Shown: positions 12,285 to 24,200, numbered from the stretch's first letter. The stretch is DNA of 64,000 nucleotides from Chaunax sp. Z400 (GCA_037577475.1 CM075183.1:21730281-21794280), one strand, 5' to 3'. The notes: generated from the sequence alone by a model not told the origin. Program-made: numbers and translations.

Positions 12285-13231
12285 GAGTGAATGTCAGAAA
12301 TAGAATTTCAATCGGCAGGACTCAGGTGATCAAACATAATCAGTACATCCAATTAATTCACCCCCTTAAAAATAGTTTGACTTCTATGATTTTTGGACAT
12401 ATTTGCTCTCTCTGAGAGTTAGATGAGAAGATTTAAAAGCCCTGTTATGTTTTAATCGTATATGAAGTAAATATGAACAGCCACAACATGTAGTTTCTAT
12501 ACTTTGTTTTCCATAGAATAAAAACCAAACATATAATTTATTATTTAAATGATATCATACTTCATAACATTCAAACAACATTTAAGCGCTTGAGAAATGC
12601 ACCTCATTTTTTGCTTCTTTTTATTGCATCTAAAAAATGCCGATATAGTTTGTGGCGTCCCACAGGGGTCCATTCTCGGACCTCTGTTGTTCAGTCTGTA
12701 AATACTGCCACAAAGCCATATCATTTTTATGGACCCACCTAAATTGCTATGCGTGTGAGTGTAAACATGTTGACAACTATTCCCAGTTAAAAGAGTAGTT
12801 TGACATTGTGAAAATCAACATATATAAATGTGAAGCTGCAGCCAGAAGGATGTTCACTTAGCTTAGCTGATAGAATAGAAACAGATGGCCTGCCTCTATT
12901 TAAAGGTTAAAAAAATCTGCCTAAAGGCCCCCTGAGATCATGTTAACATGTTGGTCAACACATGAAAACCATGGATGGATGGATAGCAGAATAAACAATA
13001 TAACACATAAATCAGTGAGTTATGTTTTCATGTTTCCATCCTGTATTTCTGCTGTGAAAGGAGGTTCTAAAAGGATAAACTGTAAACTGTAGAGATTAAA
13101 GTGCAGCCATAGATCAGCTGCAGCATCTTCATGTAATAATATCCTAAAAGACGCAGAGAAAAAGAAACTCACCACTGATGTGTTCCTTTTTCTCGATGCT
13201 CCTCTGATGGTTCGATAGTTCTTCCTCTCAG

Positions 13232-13402
13232 TTTTACAGTTAACACTCATGCCCTGTAGACATGCTGATGTTCTGCCAATATCATCAGATGGCATATTAT
13301 TTTGTATTAAGACAAACAAAGAAGCAAATATTTTATTTGAAGGTGTGTGTGAGAAGAAATTCAGCTGGAACTCACTTCGATATAGTTAGTGTTATTTTAT
13401 TT
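13232..13402 (+). repeat. Duplicated block, copy 1 (partner at 15019-15190)
   Basis: About 170 bases from TTACAGTTAACACTCATGCC to the TTATTTTAT end recur at 15019-15190 with only scattered differences. The two copies are direct and 1.8 kb apart, with the minisatellite between them. Confidence 0.8.
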
Positions 13403-13404
13403 GC

Positions 13405-13985
13405 AGCAACTTTCTTATCCTACATCTCTTCTTCTACATCTCTTATCCTACATCTCTTATCCTACATCTCTTATCCTACATCTCTTCTTCTACATCTCTT
13501 CTTCTACATCTCTTATCCTATATCTCTTATTCTACATCTCTTATCCTACATCTCTTATCCTACATCTCTTCTTCTACATCTCTTCTCCTACATCTCTTAT
13601 CCTACATCTCTTATCCTACATCTCTTATCCTACATCTCTTATCCTATATCTCTTATCCTACATCTCTTCTTCTACATCTCTTATTCTACATCTCTTATCC
13701 TACATCTCTTCTTCTACATCTCTTCTTCTACATCTCTTATCCTACATCTCTTATCCTACATCTCTTATCCCACATCTCTTATCCCACATCTCTTATCCTA
13801 CATCTCTTATTCTACATCTCTTATCCTACATCTCTTATCCTACATCTCTTATCCTACATCTCTTATCCTACATCTCTTATTCTACATCTCTTATCCTACA
13901 TCTCTTATCCTACATCCCTTATCCTACATCTCTTATCCTACATCTCTTATCCTACATCTCTTATTCTACATCTCTTATTCTTATT
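13405..13985 (+). repeat. 14-bp minisatellite, about 41 units
   Basis: Head-to-tail array of TACATCTCTTATCC and close variants (TACATCTCTTCTTC). Because 14 is not a multiple of 3, all forward frames stay open in long stretches, giving artificial leucine/serine/isoleucine-rich reading frames of up to 246 codons. These are not genes. Confidence 0.95.
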
Positions 13986-13989
13986 TGAT

Positions 13990-14165
13990 TACCTCCACCT
14001 AGGGAGGAGGTTATGTTTTTGCCGCCGTTGGTTGGTTTGTTGGTTTTTTAACAGGATTGTTTAAAAACTAATCAATGGATTTTAATGAAATTTTCAGGAG
14101 ATGTCGGAAGTGGCCCAAGGAAGAATCTCTTAGATTTTGGTGGTGATCCGGATCACCGTCTGGAG
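13990..14165 (+). mobile_element. Interspersed repeat fragment
   Basis: The stretch beginning ACCTCCACCTAGGGAGGAGG and running through GGTTGGTTTGTTGG to GGTGGTGATCCGGATCACC has the look of a common non-coding fish DNA-transposon remnant. Similar GGATCCGG/GATCC-rich tails recur near 21770, 24840 and 26560. No coding capacity. Confidence 0.45.
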
Positions 14166-14719
14166 CCAGGAATAAAAAATACAAACATTATTATAGGATT
14201 AAACTGCCACATGTACACTTGTAATGTAAAGAGTCTCCATCCTGACAAATGTATCTAATTGATTCATGTCCAAATAACAGCTTATGAATTTCAACAACAC
14301 ATTTCCCCGTTTTAAAATACTTCCTGTTCTCCTGCCTGTTTGTGTGTCTTTGTAACAACTCTTAAAGTGTTACAAGTGTCAGTTACCTGTTGTGGCGTTA
14401 CAGTTTATTTATGTGAGATGACAATATGAACAACTAACAGCCACAATAAATAAAGCTTTTAGTAAATTGCAAAGATTTTGTTTTAATTTTTCCTATAAGA
14501 CTTTCTAATGACTTCGTTCAGAGGGTTGCATCATGGGACTTTTGCTTTGGAGTGAAATGCCAACATGGGGAAACTGAGCAGCCTTGGCAGAGGTCTGCGC
14601 TCTCCGAGTGCTTTCTAGTTTTTACTGTGTTATCTTTTTTTGTTTATCTTTTTATTATCTTAACTATCTTTTATTGTTGTTTTAGGCTCCAAACAATGGT
14701 GTGAATTTGTCTATGAAAT

Positions 14720-14835
14720 CCATCCTTCCATCCATCCATCATCCTTCCATCCACTCTTCTTTCCTTCCATCCATCCACCCTTCCTTCCTTCCTTCTATCC
14801 TTCTTTCCTTCCTTCCATCCACCCACCCTTCCTTC
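14720..14835 (+). repeat. TCCA/TTCC-type microsatellite
   Basis: Degenerate run of CCATCCTTCC, TTCC and CCACCC units. The open frames on both strands across it are compositional artefacts. Confidence 0.85.
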
Positions 14836-15018
14836 CCCATTACTGCTGATGCTACACCAAACTGTAGCTCCCTCTCATGCCTCATATTCCCATCACTTGT
14901 GAACATTCCTCCTTTGCTTGAGGCAACAACTCCTCCCAGCCTGTGGGGCTCTTTGGTGTCATCAATCGGTTGTGTGTGTTTTATTAAAGATTGACAGACC
15001 ATGGACAGCAGAGTCCCT

Positions 15019-15190
15019 TTTACAGTTAACACTCATGCCCGGTAGACATGCCAATGTTCTGCCAATATCATCAGATGATTTATTATGATGTATTAATACA
15101 AACAAAGAAGCAAATATTTTATTTGAAGGTGTGTGTGAGAAGAAATTCAGCTGGAACTCACTTCGATGCAGTTAGCGTTATTTTATGTGT
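15019..15190 (+). repeat. Duplicated block, copy 2 (partner at 13232-13402)
   Basis: Direct copy of the 13232-13402 block. It diverges at its right edge, where copy 1 runs into the minisatellite. Confidence 0.8.
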
Positions 15191-15349
15191 TTAAAAAAAT
15201 ATTGGATGTCTTTGTGACATATGGCACAAACTGGCACATTTTTAAAAACCAATGTCAGTTACAACCTTTACTTTAGCCCCATTTCCACTGCCTAGTGCCA
15301 ACTCGACTCAACTTTTTTGCATTTAGCTTTTCTAAATAAACACCACAGA

Positions 15350-15735
15350 ATAAGATCAGCAGCAAATCTACATTGGAGGATTGTTAATAAATTCAACAGA
15401 GTCTGCAGCACCAACAAAACTGGTCAGTCTGACGTGTTTTTGTTGTTGTTCTGGGCATAGTAGGCTGTTTGCTGTCTGTGTACGAGAATAAGGCTGGCAG
15501 GAACCGTAATAGGCATGCACGAAGCAGGGTTGTGTTGTCATCGTTTTTTGCCAGAGTTGCGTTTTGCCCGTTACACGACACTGATATGGTGGAGTTTCTA
15601 AAAATTTCCACTCTGGAGCCTGTTTTGAAAAGTTTGCGGTTTCAGTCCCCAAAAACGCTGTTCTTGTACAAACGGACGGCCAAAACGCAAAAAAAGGCTT
15701 CAGATTTTTGGTGAAACGGTTGTCGTGTACAGTCC
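15350..15735. mobile_element. Non-autonomous DNA transposon (copy 1; copy 2 at 57432-57955)
   Basis: The sequence from AATCTACATTGGAGG through GGCTGGCAGGAACCGTAA to AAAGGCTTCAGATTTTTGG recurs at 57598-57930 in the same orientation. Copy 2 is bounded by CCGTTTACA and its inverse TGTAAACGG, as terminal inverted repeats would be. The open frames on its minus strand do not resemble a transposase. Confidence 0.6.
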
Positions 15736-15950
15736 TGTCCTGTCTTAAACAGGCTGTGTAAAAGGGGCTGTAGCCTTCAAAGATCCATCATGGGCTGATC
15801 TTTAATTTAAAAGTGACTTTTTCGAGCATTGGGAACAACCAAACGTGGGCCCTCTAGTCCCGCATTTATTAATGGATCCAACTGCCTTCCACTTTATATG
15901 TACTGAATAAAGTCAGAGACTCACTCGACTCTTTACTTTTCTTCTGATAG

Positions 15951-16190
15951 GTTGGTGGTTCTGATGGCAATGTACGTTTGCGCAGCGCTTAGGCCTACAA
16001 CCCCCTGACCAACACTTGGCACGCAGAGTCCCCCATGTTTCTCTCCTGTAGAAACTTTGGCATTGATAACAAGCTCTTTGTTGTCGGGGGCTACAGCCAC
16101 GGCTTCACCACCAATACCATTGAGTGCTACGATGTAAGTACCGATCAGTGGTTTGAGGCTTGTGGCATGGAGATTAGTGTTGGCCACTAT
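15951..16190 (+). pseudogene. KLHL10-like kelch-repeat exon remnant
   Basis: Translation from 15951 gives VGGSDGNVRLRSA, a TAG stop at 15990-15992, then AYNPLTNTWHAESPMFLS, then NKLFVVGGYSHGFTT and NTIECYDVSTDQWFEACGMEIS. This is two kelch blades (GG doublets, conserved Y and W) most like the end of kelch-like protein 10, a testis E3-ligase adaptor. Residues seem lost around FLSCRNFGIDNK and the reading becomes unrelated after 16190. The bases before 15951 (pyrimidines then TAG) look like a splice acceptor, so this is probably a relic of a genomic exon, not a retrocopy. No BTB or BACK part is present. Confidence 0.7.
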
Positions 16191-16199
16191 AAAATACCT

Positions 16200-16590
16200 G
16201 ATTATGGTTTTCATTTCTCTCCTCAGATGTTTAATCGTCTGCTTTTGCTCTGCTTGGTAGCATTCCATAGCGGGTTTTTTTTGGCCAAGTTGTAGGTGAT
16301 GTCTGTCAGTGGGTCGACTTTCTTTTGTGCATTTCCCACTTGAACAACTTTGAGCATCACTGATCTTGGGCCATTTGATTCTTTCCTTCAAAGTCTTGGG
16401 TGTGCATCTCATACCAGGTGGGCCGTATGTTTTCTTGTGTAGATGCAGGTGCTGAGAGATGTCCAGGACTGGTGTACCTCTTGCCCAGTGCTATCCTGCA
16501 TCTCACCAGACCGAATCTCTGTGGGCTGCGCATGAATCGCTCCCTGTACACACCCAGCCTCTGATGAATCTCCAAAACACTTTGCAAGTC
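16200..16590 (-). pseudogene. Unidentified degraded coding relic
   Basis: On the minus strand a protein-like sequence runs from 16587: LEIHQRLGVYRERFMRSPQR, later RCRIALGKRYTSPGHL and NIRPTWYEMHTQDFEGK, then apparently continues in another frame as MLKVVQVGNAQKKVDPLTD. The composition looks like once-real coding sequence and frames are broken near 16370. I do not recognise the family. It directly abuts the kelch remnant. Confidence 0.3.
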
Positions 16591-16611
16591 ATATTCTTTT
16601 ATGATAATGTT

Positions 16612-16752
16612 TTGCAGTAAATTTAATCAGGTAAATGTAGTTTTCATATTATTGTGCCACAGGGAGGTCAGATCGCAGGTCAGAGCACCACAGTTTGAAT
16701 ATCAAGTCAATCGTCTTTGCATCAGTTTGTCATCTGAGGACATGATCTGAAC
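16612..16752 (+). repeat. Direct repeat flanking the GPCR, left copy
   Basis: The stretch with ATCAGGTAAATGTAG, a CCACAG motif, TTTGAATATC, AGTCAATC and CATGATCTGAAC recurs at 19219-19338. The copies are direct and bracket the GPCR gene. Confidence 0.65.
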
Positions 16753-17734
16753 AGTGGTTTCACAAACAAATCACAAACAGTAAATAAATGAGATTTATTC
16801 CTTCATTTAGACACATTGATGTTGTACATATTATGTTATACAATATCAATGCAGTATACTACATTAGAGAATAATATAAAAATATACTGCAAATGTATAG
16901 AGTATAAAAATGCACATATAAGTTCATAATCTTAAACAAAATAAAATGTCCTAAAATAATTCATTTCCAAATTTTAAATAAAAATCTAAGAAAAGGTGAA
17001 CAGGTGAGTTTAATATCTTTTTTTTCAGATTGACCTTTTTTTTAAAAATAATTCTTAAACCAAAATTATATGCATTACAAAATATAAATCAATTAATATA
17101 CATTCAAATCCATACCTTTGCATCTCTTGACATTATTTTAACCTAAAATCAGTCAGCAAATGTGTCTGTTTGTGTGTGAATGGCTGGTGTAATCACATCA
17201 TTTTTAATTACCCACCATATTTTCCTCACAAGACCACAGAGTGCAAATATTTTATATTTCATTTACAAGACAATCAAGGATGTGTTTGGCCCAATAATCA
17301 ATGCAGAGTAAGGCTAATTAATTCTTAACATTTTTAGCCGGTCTGGTCTGTAATATCTTAGAGACTTTTCGATGGATCCCCATCTTAGTCTGTTACATTT
17401 ATTTTAAACATTACTTTAATGTTATTCTGCCGATTCAGAGCTGCAACATAGTTTTTTTACACAGACGATACTATTTTTTATAACAATGAATCCACTACAA
17501 GCTACATTCTTCATTATCTTCACTCATTCCCTCTTCATCATTTCCTTATTAGTTCATATAAGTCAGAGTTCATGTCATTCTCTACGTTAAAACTTTAGTG
17601 TCCATATCTTTTCTCCTGACTCATACGAATACCTGAATTATTTAATCAAATTATTCGAATTAATTTGAGATATTTACCTTTGTTTTTATTTGAGACTTAC
17701 CATATGATTCTAACTGTCACCCTGATTCAGTGTT
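16753..17734. other. AT-rich spacer, no gene recognised
   Basis: Very AT-rich sequence downstream of the GPCR stop. A TTTATT (minus-strand AATAAA) near 17684 may serve the GPCR transcript. Nothing else could be supported. Confidence 0.5.
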
Positions 17735-18628
17735 TCATTTACAACATTTTAATTTTCCTTCCCGGTGTAGAAACAGCAGAGGTAACACTAATCTGCTGGG
17801 CAGAGAGAACCACATTGTGGACAAAGTCAACACACAGGTGTCAATATGTACAAATGAGACGTCTATTACATTGTAAAGCAGATTTCCCATCACCCTTAAC
17901 AATATTATTACCATTATAGCCATGATGGTGTGGAAAGCCCTCTGTTTTGATTGGTCAACACTCTCCCTGGTCCCACCCACCTCCCCCGGCCCTGGACGCT
18001 TGAGAGCACAGAGAACCGAAACACTGAAAAATGAGATGACAACTAAAAACAAAGCCATGATGCAGAAATATGAAATCAAATTGACCACTTCGCTGCACAG
18101 AAAATATAAAGTCAGCCAGCTGAAGCTCAGCAGCCAAACACATCCAATGCTGATGGTTCTAATCCTGACCCCTCGTGTCTGTCTGAGGCTCAAGTAGGTG
18201 ATGGGATGAACCACAGCCAGGTAGCGCTCCACACAGGTCAGGAGGTGACACAGAGTGTGTCCAAGTGAGGCGAGAGACCAGACGCAAAGTCCTACTGTCA
18301 TCATCTGTGGAAGGGTGATGTAGCCGCCACAAAAAAAGACGATGAACCCCAAGATTTCAGCCATTTGCATGATGATGGAGTGATGGACGAAGAGGTCAGA
18401 TGCAGATGTGGAAATGGAGCGTTGTTTCCTCCGCTGCTGGAAACCCAGGTAAAGGACGAGGACGGGTAAAGGGAGGAGGAGGATGTAGGCGATGGAAATG
18501 GTAGAGAAGACATAGATGGCCATTTCAGATGTGTAACATGTGTTCAGAAGAGGATGGAAGGAGTCAAAGGAGAAGAGGGTCAGAGGAAGATGGGAGATGT
18601 CAGAGAATGAAGAGGAGTTGACTGACAT
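17735..18628 (-). CDS. Orphan rhodopsin-like GPCR, single exon, 297 aa
   Basis: An intact intronless frame with seven hydrophobic segments: about residues 36-62, 78-104, 109-133, 156-177, 182-207, 230-255 and 264-287. The DRY site is ERY at 134-136, followed by LAVVHP, typical of class A receptors. N4 is a glycosylation site in a short N-terminus. The NPxxY motif of helix 7 is missing; the region reads SLPSRLVLPLLFL. The C-terminal tail is very short and ends KCCK, which could be palmitoylated. The protein resembles the many uncharacterised teleost receptors that occur in tandem families; ligand unknown. Upstream sequence (19000-19200 on the minus strand) may be 5' leader. Similar 130-bp blocks lie on both sides, hinting at former tandem copies. 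Confidence 0.8.
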   Translation of the reverse strand: MSVNSSSFSDISHLPLTLFSFDSFHPLLNTCYTSEMAIYVFSTISIAYILLLPLPVLVLYLGFQQRRKQRSISTSASDLFVHHSIIMQMAEILGFIVFFCGGYITLPQMMTVGLCVWSLASLGHTLCHLLTCVERYLAVVHPITYLSLRQTRGVRIRTISIGCVWLLSFSWLTLYFLCSEVVNLISYFCIMALFLVVISFFSVSVLCALKRPGPGEVGGTRESVDQSKQRAFHTIMAIMVIILLRVMGNLLYNVIDVSFVHIDTCVLTLSTMWFSLPSRLVLPLLFLHREGKLKCCK

Positions 18629-19218
18629 GTTTCTACACAGTACATGGAGGTCTGAAGAGGAGGAGAGTCAGAGGGAACAGAAGAGGAGGTGAAGAGACAC
18701 AGAATGATAAAATGAATAAATGCTGTTATGGAAGGTTGCTCAGAAATCAGATTAATTTTTAATGATACATTTCACAACATTCCATAAAGTCTTTGAACTG
18801 AAACCAGTGACGGAGGGTTTGGTTCATTTCCATTCATCTGATCGAGCAAAAATTTACTTAAACTAGTTTTATGTGGAGGAAGAAAAAAAAAACGTCATAA
18901 AATGTTCTTAAATGACTCAAGTTTAAATTCAATATATAAGAAAATAAAACAACAAATCAAAGAAAAAAATTCAACAGTGAACACATTAATAACTAAATAT
19001 AACTGTCTAGCTCCATCTTTAACTTGTGTGTTTAAACACCAACCTCAGCAGAGTTTCTTCATCATCATCTTCCTCCTGCGTCTCTAAACTCTGACTGCTG
19101 CTCACTGGAGTCCGATGCAAATATCTCTTCATATGTATCTGTGATTTAGGCGTGTCTGTGTGAAGGACAGGTGAGAGCAGGGCTGTGGTTTCTTTTTGCA
19201 ATTCAGATTTCTACGATT

Positions 19219-19338
19219 GCAGTAAATTACATCAGGTAAATGTAGCATTCATGCTATTGTACCACAGGAGGTCAGCAGCACCACTATTTGAATATCCAGT
19301 CAATCACCATCAGTTTGTCGCCTGAGCTGCATGATCTG
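19219..19338 (+). repeat. Direct repeat flanking the GPCR, right copy
   Basis: Counterpart of 16612-16752. It lies about 0.6 kb upstream of the GPCR start, so it could be promoter sequence duplicated together with the gene. Confidence 0.65.
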
Positions 19339-20404
19339 AACAAAACAAAATGCTGTTTTCATTTAACTCCTCGCCAATCTGATGCACGAATGTAAGACTT
19401 CTGGGGCAAAGATGGAAGTTACAGAGTGTTTAAAAACTTTTCCCAAAGTACCAGTTGTCATGAAACAAAACCTAATATGTATTCATTCATATGTCATTCT
19501 GATAAATACCGGTTTGACATCGTGGTTCTTATTTATTATGGTGAAAAAACAACATACTGAATGCTTTAAGCCATGTTTTCTTCATGTCAATATTCATATA
19601 AGGCCAGAATTTGATAAAAAACAGTTTGTCTGATATGATTTTTTAACAATGCATTTTTTTGTTAAATCCTTAAAAATGTGTCTAATCCTTCTCCGTAATT
19701 AAAGAATGATTCATCCGTCATGTTTGTTTTCCTCACAAGAGACGTCTCCTTTTCACTTTTCAAGTTCAAGTTAAGTTTGCTTCAAGTTTCCATATCATTA
19801 CATTATTGACTGAACAGGAGAACTTAAATATTACATTGGATATTAAAAAACTCAATATTTACAGTATAAATATTGTCAAAGCAAACGACCTTTATTGTTT
19901 CGGTCAGATGACAGCTGCCTCTTTTTCAGTCATAATTTGAATATGGAATCATTTTCTAGGACACAATAATTAAAGAGCCGATCCTTTTCTCTTAGCGGAG
20001 CCACTGAGTCGGGGAGATGAAACAAAACAACCTGAGCTGACTTTTTTGTCTCTGCTCGCCTGAGGAGGTTTTTCTTTTTCCATGGAGTTAATGAATGAAA
20101 TGAAACACATTATCCAAACTTTCCCCATATTGCCATTTCACTACAAAGCAAAAGTAATCGCGGTGAACTCGTCCCCAGATGTACACACACAAAAGTATAG
20201 AAATATACTTCTATATAAATAATATAAGTATATTAAAACGGGGTCATATTTTGGTGAAATTCAAAGCTGTTATATGGACATGAATCAATTAGATACATTT
20301 GTCAGGACAGCGCCAGTAGTGGAGGTTCAGATTTCAGTCATTTTGTGGTAGACATCCCCATCTTGTGGAGCCTTGTAAGAAGTGAAGAAGAAGCAGGGAC
20401 TAAT

Positions 20405-20540
20405 CTATTATTTTATTTTATTTTATTTTATTTTGTATTATTTTATATTATATTATATATTATATTATTTTATATTTTATATTATATTTTATTTTGTATT
20501 ATATATTATATTGTTTTATATTATATTATATTATAGTCAC
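20405..20540 (+). repeat. TTTTA/TATAT low-complexity array
   Basis: Run of ATTTT and ATATT units, 100 percent A+T apart from rare G. Open frames across it are artefacts. Confidence 0.9.
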
Positions 20541-20720
20541 ATTAGGAGGGCTAAAACAGGTGCATTATATTAAATCTTTATTGTACTGATTATTCCATCT
20601 GATCCATTATTATTATAAACTACAAACCAGACTGCGTTTATGACGAAGATAATGTTTTGTGGAGAAGTGAAGTTTGCCAAAGTTAAAGGAGCTGAAGCAG
20701 CAAAAAAATTATCTATACAG

Positions 20721-20800
20721 AATACTACATGGAAGTATACTCTCATGCAGAATACTACATGGAAGTATACTCTCATGCAGAATACTACATGGAAGTATAC
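20721..20800 (+). repeat. 30-bp tandem repeat, nearly three copies
   Basis: The 30-base unit starting AATACTACATGGAAGTATAC occurs at 20721, 20751 and (first 20 bases only) 20781. Identical units suggest a recent expansion. Confidence 0.9.
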
Positions 20801-21207
20801 AAACGGAAGTATGAGATTTGAGACGCAACATAATGATCCTACATCTATGTGACGTTCGTGACGATTTCAGAGAGTAGGAAAGTACAAACTCAAATTTGTC
20901 ACAACAATAAAAAAAAAATAGACCGTTACATTAAGTTAGGAGCTCCTCCAAGAGGAAGAGGAACAATGTAAAAGTTCAATGACACACACGCTGTTGTTTA
21001 GCGGGACCTCTCTGCAGTGATCGCCACTTAGGATTTGAATAGTGCATATTCCCAGTCGCTTTGAACGTATCACAGACTCAGGTGAGTTCAAAGTGAAAGT
21101 CAGGGTTGAGTTTAAAGTTTCCGAGCAGCAGGTCGGAGCCGCACCTGGTTTGTTCCTACACGTTTCTCTAGTTTGTTCCAGCAGAAAGAAAAAGTCTTCA
21201 TGTTGTG

Positions 21208-24200
21208 ATGATTTATCGTTTCTTTGTGTTCGTAACTCTTCTGTCTTTTTCTTCGTGTGCAGGTATGTGAAACATTTTAAATGCATCGCTTAGCAGGATT
21301 TAAATGAGTTCAATGACAGTGTCAAACCGACAATATTTGAAAATATGCTGTTAATTATTGTGAAATGATTGATTCATGTCAGCGGAGGGGCTTAAGGTGT
21401 GTGTCCGTGTCCGTGCAGGTACAGAACACAACAGGCTGTGGTAAAGTGAGTTAATTGCACTAACTCTCACTAGAGTTATTCATCACAGTGCAGCAGGTTG
21501 ATCCCAGGACACCCTAAAACCTCCGATCCTGTCCTGGTTGATGTTCCAGTTTCAGACCACAAAACCAACAAAAGCACTAAAACCGTAGCTGAGGTCAAAT
21601 TTAGTTTCCAAATTGATCCTATGATTAAAAACTTATCAAAGTCGCCGTTGATTGGAGGAGGAGATGTGATCAACCATGTTTGTTTGTATGTTTACAAAAT
21701 ACCTTGAAAAGTAGTCAACAGAGTTTGCATCTTGGATGAAGTGGAGTTTGGAGAAGTGGACCACATTTTGAGGTGGATCCGGGTACGGATGTGGATTCTG
21801 GATCACTTTGTTCAACACTGGGAGAGAACCCTTTTAAAACATGTTCCATTATGACATAGGAATAATTATAAGTCAATCAAAATAAGAATAATATGGAGAA
21901 TCAGATTTATGTTGATAACTGATAAACATGATCCAGATGTAGGCGGAGCTTTACAGTGTCAACCAGTCACAGTTGGTGTTACTTCATTGGTCTGTGCGAA
22001 GCAGCAGGTGCAACGTCACAACAATAGATGATCTCATGGTGCTACAGTCAGAATGCACGTACACCAACGCTGATGGAAATTTCTGATGGTGTTGTTTTCT
22101 TCCACGGCCGTTTGTAGGTGTGTTTTTCTTCTGCAGGATTACTTCAGTAACTTTCCAGCAGTATGACTGCATTCATTGTGTTTCAGTGACATGAGTGACG
22201 AGTCACAGTATAAACTGTAGTGAACCAGTGCTAACAATACTACAACTACCAACACTGAAACAAAATACTTCCTGTTCTCTGCTGTCCTCTGGATCAGGAT
22301 CTGAGATAAATGTTGTTCATTAAAGTTTCACATTCAATGGAGGATGGATTTATAGTTGTCCACCGAGGATGTTTACATCCATGTTGGTTGTTTTTTTGTT
22401 TATTTGTTTCTCAACAGGTTAAATCAAAAGGTTCTAAACCACATTCCTCAACAACCTTGGAGAAATCCATTAAATGTTGCTGTAGATCCGGATCAGGATC
22501 CAATACTGCATCATGAGTTTTCCATGTGTGATAATGGAGAAAATGCCCTCAGACTCCAGAGGCTTAAAGAAACCTCTAAGGATGCCAATATGGAAAAATA
22601 CCGTAGTGAACAGTGGAAGATTTTAAGACGTCAGTTTTACCAACTTGGCCCTCGAGGTACGAGGAAGTGTTTGTCAGCCAAATGTTTGTGATTTTCCAGC
22701 TGCAGTCGGTCCAGATTCCTCTGTCGCTCCTAATGATCCGTGTCGGCGACGCCTCCTCTGCTGCTCTGTGCGCATTAAGTCTAAGTGGGAGGATGAACTA
22801 AACATGAGTGCAACACGACTCACCACTACAAGTTCTAGAATATGGAGGAGTTTGGATGGAGAAAGCTGACCTGCTACTTCACTCCACCTAAAATAAAGAG
22901 TAAACACCTGGCCCTTACACCTGCAGGAACTTTTATAACATCTCATTCTAAATTCTTAGGCATTAAAATGGAGCCAGTCCCCCTTTGCAGCTCTAACAGC
23001 TTCCTCTCTTCTGGGAAGGCTTTCGACCAGATTTTGGAGTCTGTGGGAATTTGTGACGCCTCATCCAGAAGAGCATTTATTTATTATTTATGAGGTCAGG
23101 CACTGATGTTGGGCCAGAAGGCCTGGATCTTAGTCTCTGTTTGCAGTTCGTCCAAAAGGTGTTAAGTAGGGTTGAGGTCAGGGCTCTGTGCAGGCCAGTC
23201 CAGTTCTTCCACACCAACCTCTCCAGACCAGGTCTTTATGGACCTTGCTTTGTGCACTGGGGCTCAGTCATGCTGGATCATGGAAGGGTTTTCCCCAAAC
23301 TGGTCCCACAACAAACATAGAATTGTCCAAAATGTCTTTGTCTGCTGGAACTAAGGGGTCTAGACCAACCCCTGAAAAACAACTCCATACCATCATCCCT
23401 CCATAAATAAGGGGGGTGTCCAAATACTTTTGTACATATAGGCTATTTTTTGGGAATGCCGCAAACTACAAACTACACTCATTCTGGGAAAATGTACATG
23501 TTGTAATTTGATTACTCTTGCATGTGCAAAACCTCAGGACTGCAAAGTTATGTACGTTACATGGATGAGTGTCACCCATGAGGATAAATGCTTAACCAAG
23601 ATATTATTGATTGCAAGAAAGAAGGCGATTAGTAGAAGCTGGTTAAGGCTGAGCCTCCTACAGAACAATGGTTCGGAATTATGAGAGAGATCTATATGAT
23701 GGAAAAATGGCCAATCAGCTCAGAGAGACAGTAAATGCCTTTATCAATAAATGGTTGATTTATGCACCAGAGGAAATCTGTAGATACTGATACAGTGGAG
23801 ATAGAAATTCCAAATGATGGACCTGTATCTACTTTTACAAATGATCCATTTCCTGTTTCCATGGAAAACGATCCGGCTCCTGTCGTCTGGATTATGGCCC
23901 CTGCTGGTCAGAGTGAGCTCTACCTTTTAAAGCCTTTAAAGCAGAGAGCTGCACACCTGTCCTCACCTGTCCTCACAGGACCGGTGGAGGAGGAGTCATC
24001 TCATACAAACAGCCCAACACGTTTTCACACACATCAGTTCAGAGCAAGGAAAGTACAGGATTGTGTAAGCAGAGGTAGAAACGTCATACAAGTCGTTGTC
24101 AGGGAGTGTCAAACAGTTTATGGAGTCATACTTAACACATGTTAACTTTATCTCATGCACACGCCGTATAGACAACATATTGGATTGATATTTGCCAATA

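Larger units (their letters stand above)
19339..21207. other. Intergenic, no gene recognised
   Basis: AT-rich spacer between the GPCR and the first immunoglobulin-type gene, containing a TTTTA/ATATT array (20405-20540) and a 30-bp tandem repeat (20721-20800). No supported gene. Confidence 0.55.

Noticed and set aside
13262..14002. Long open frames of 246 and 199 codons, rich in Leu, Ser and Ile
   Set aside because: They are translations of the 14-bp minisatellite; both frames repeat with a 14-residue period and match no protein.
16035..16295. 86-codon kelch frame as a live gene
   Set aside because: There is an in-frame stop just upstream, missing residues, no BTB/BACK part, and similarity ends at 16190.
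23762..24145. 127-codon frame (MHQRKSVDTD start)
   Set aside because: It begins at the end of the LINE relic, has no recognisable domain and no splice partner.
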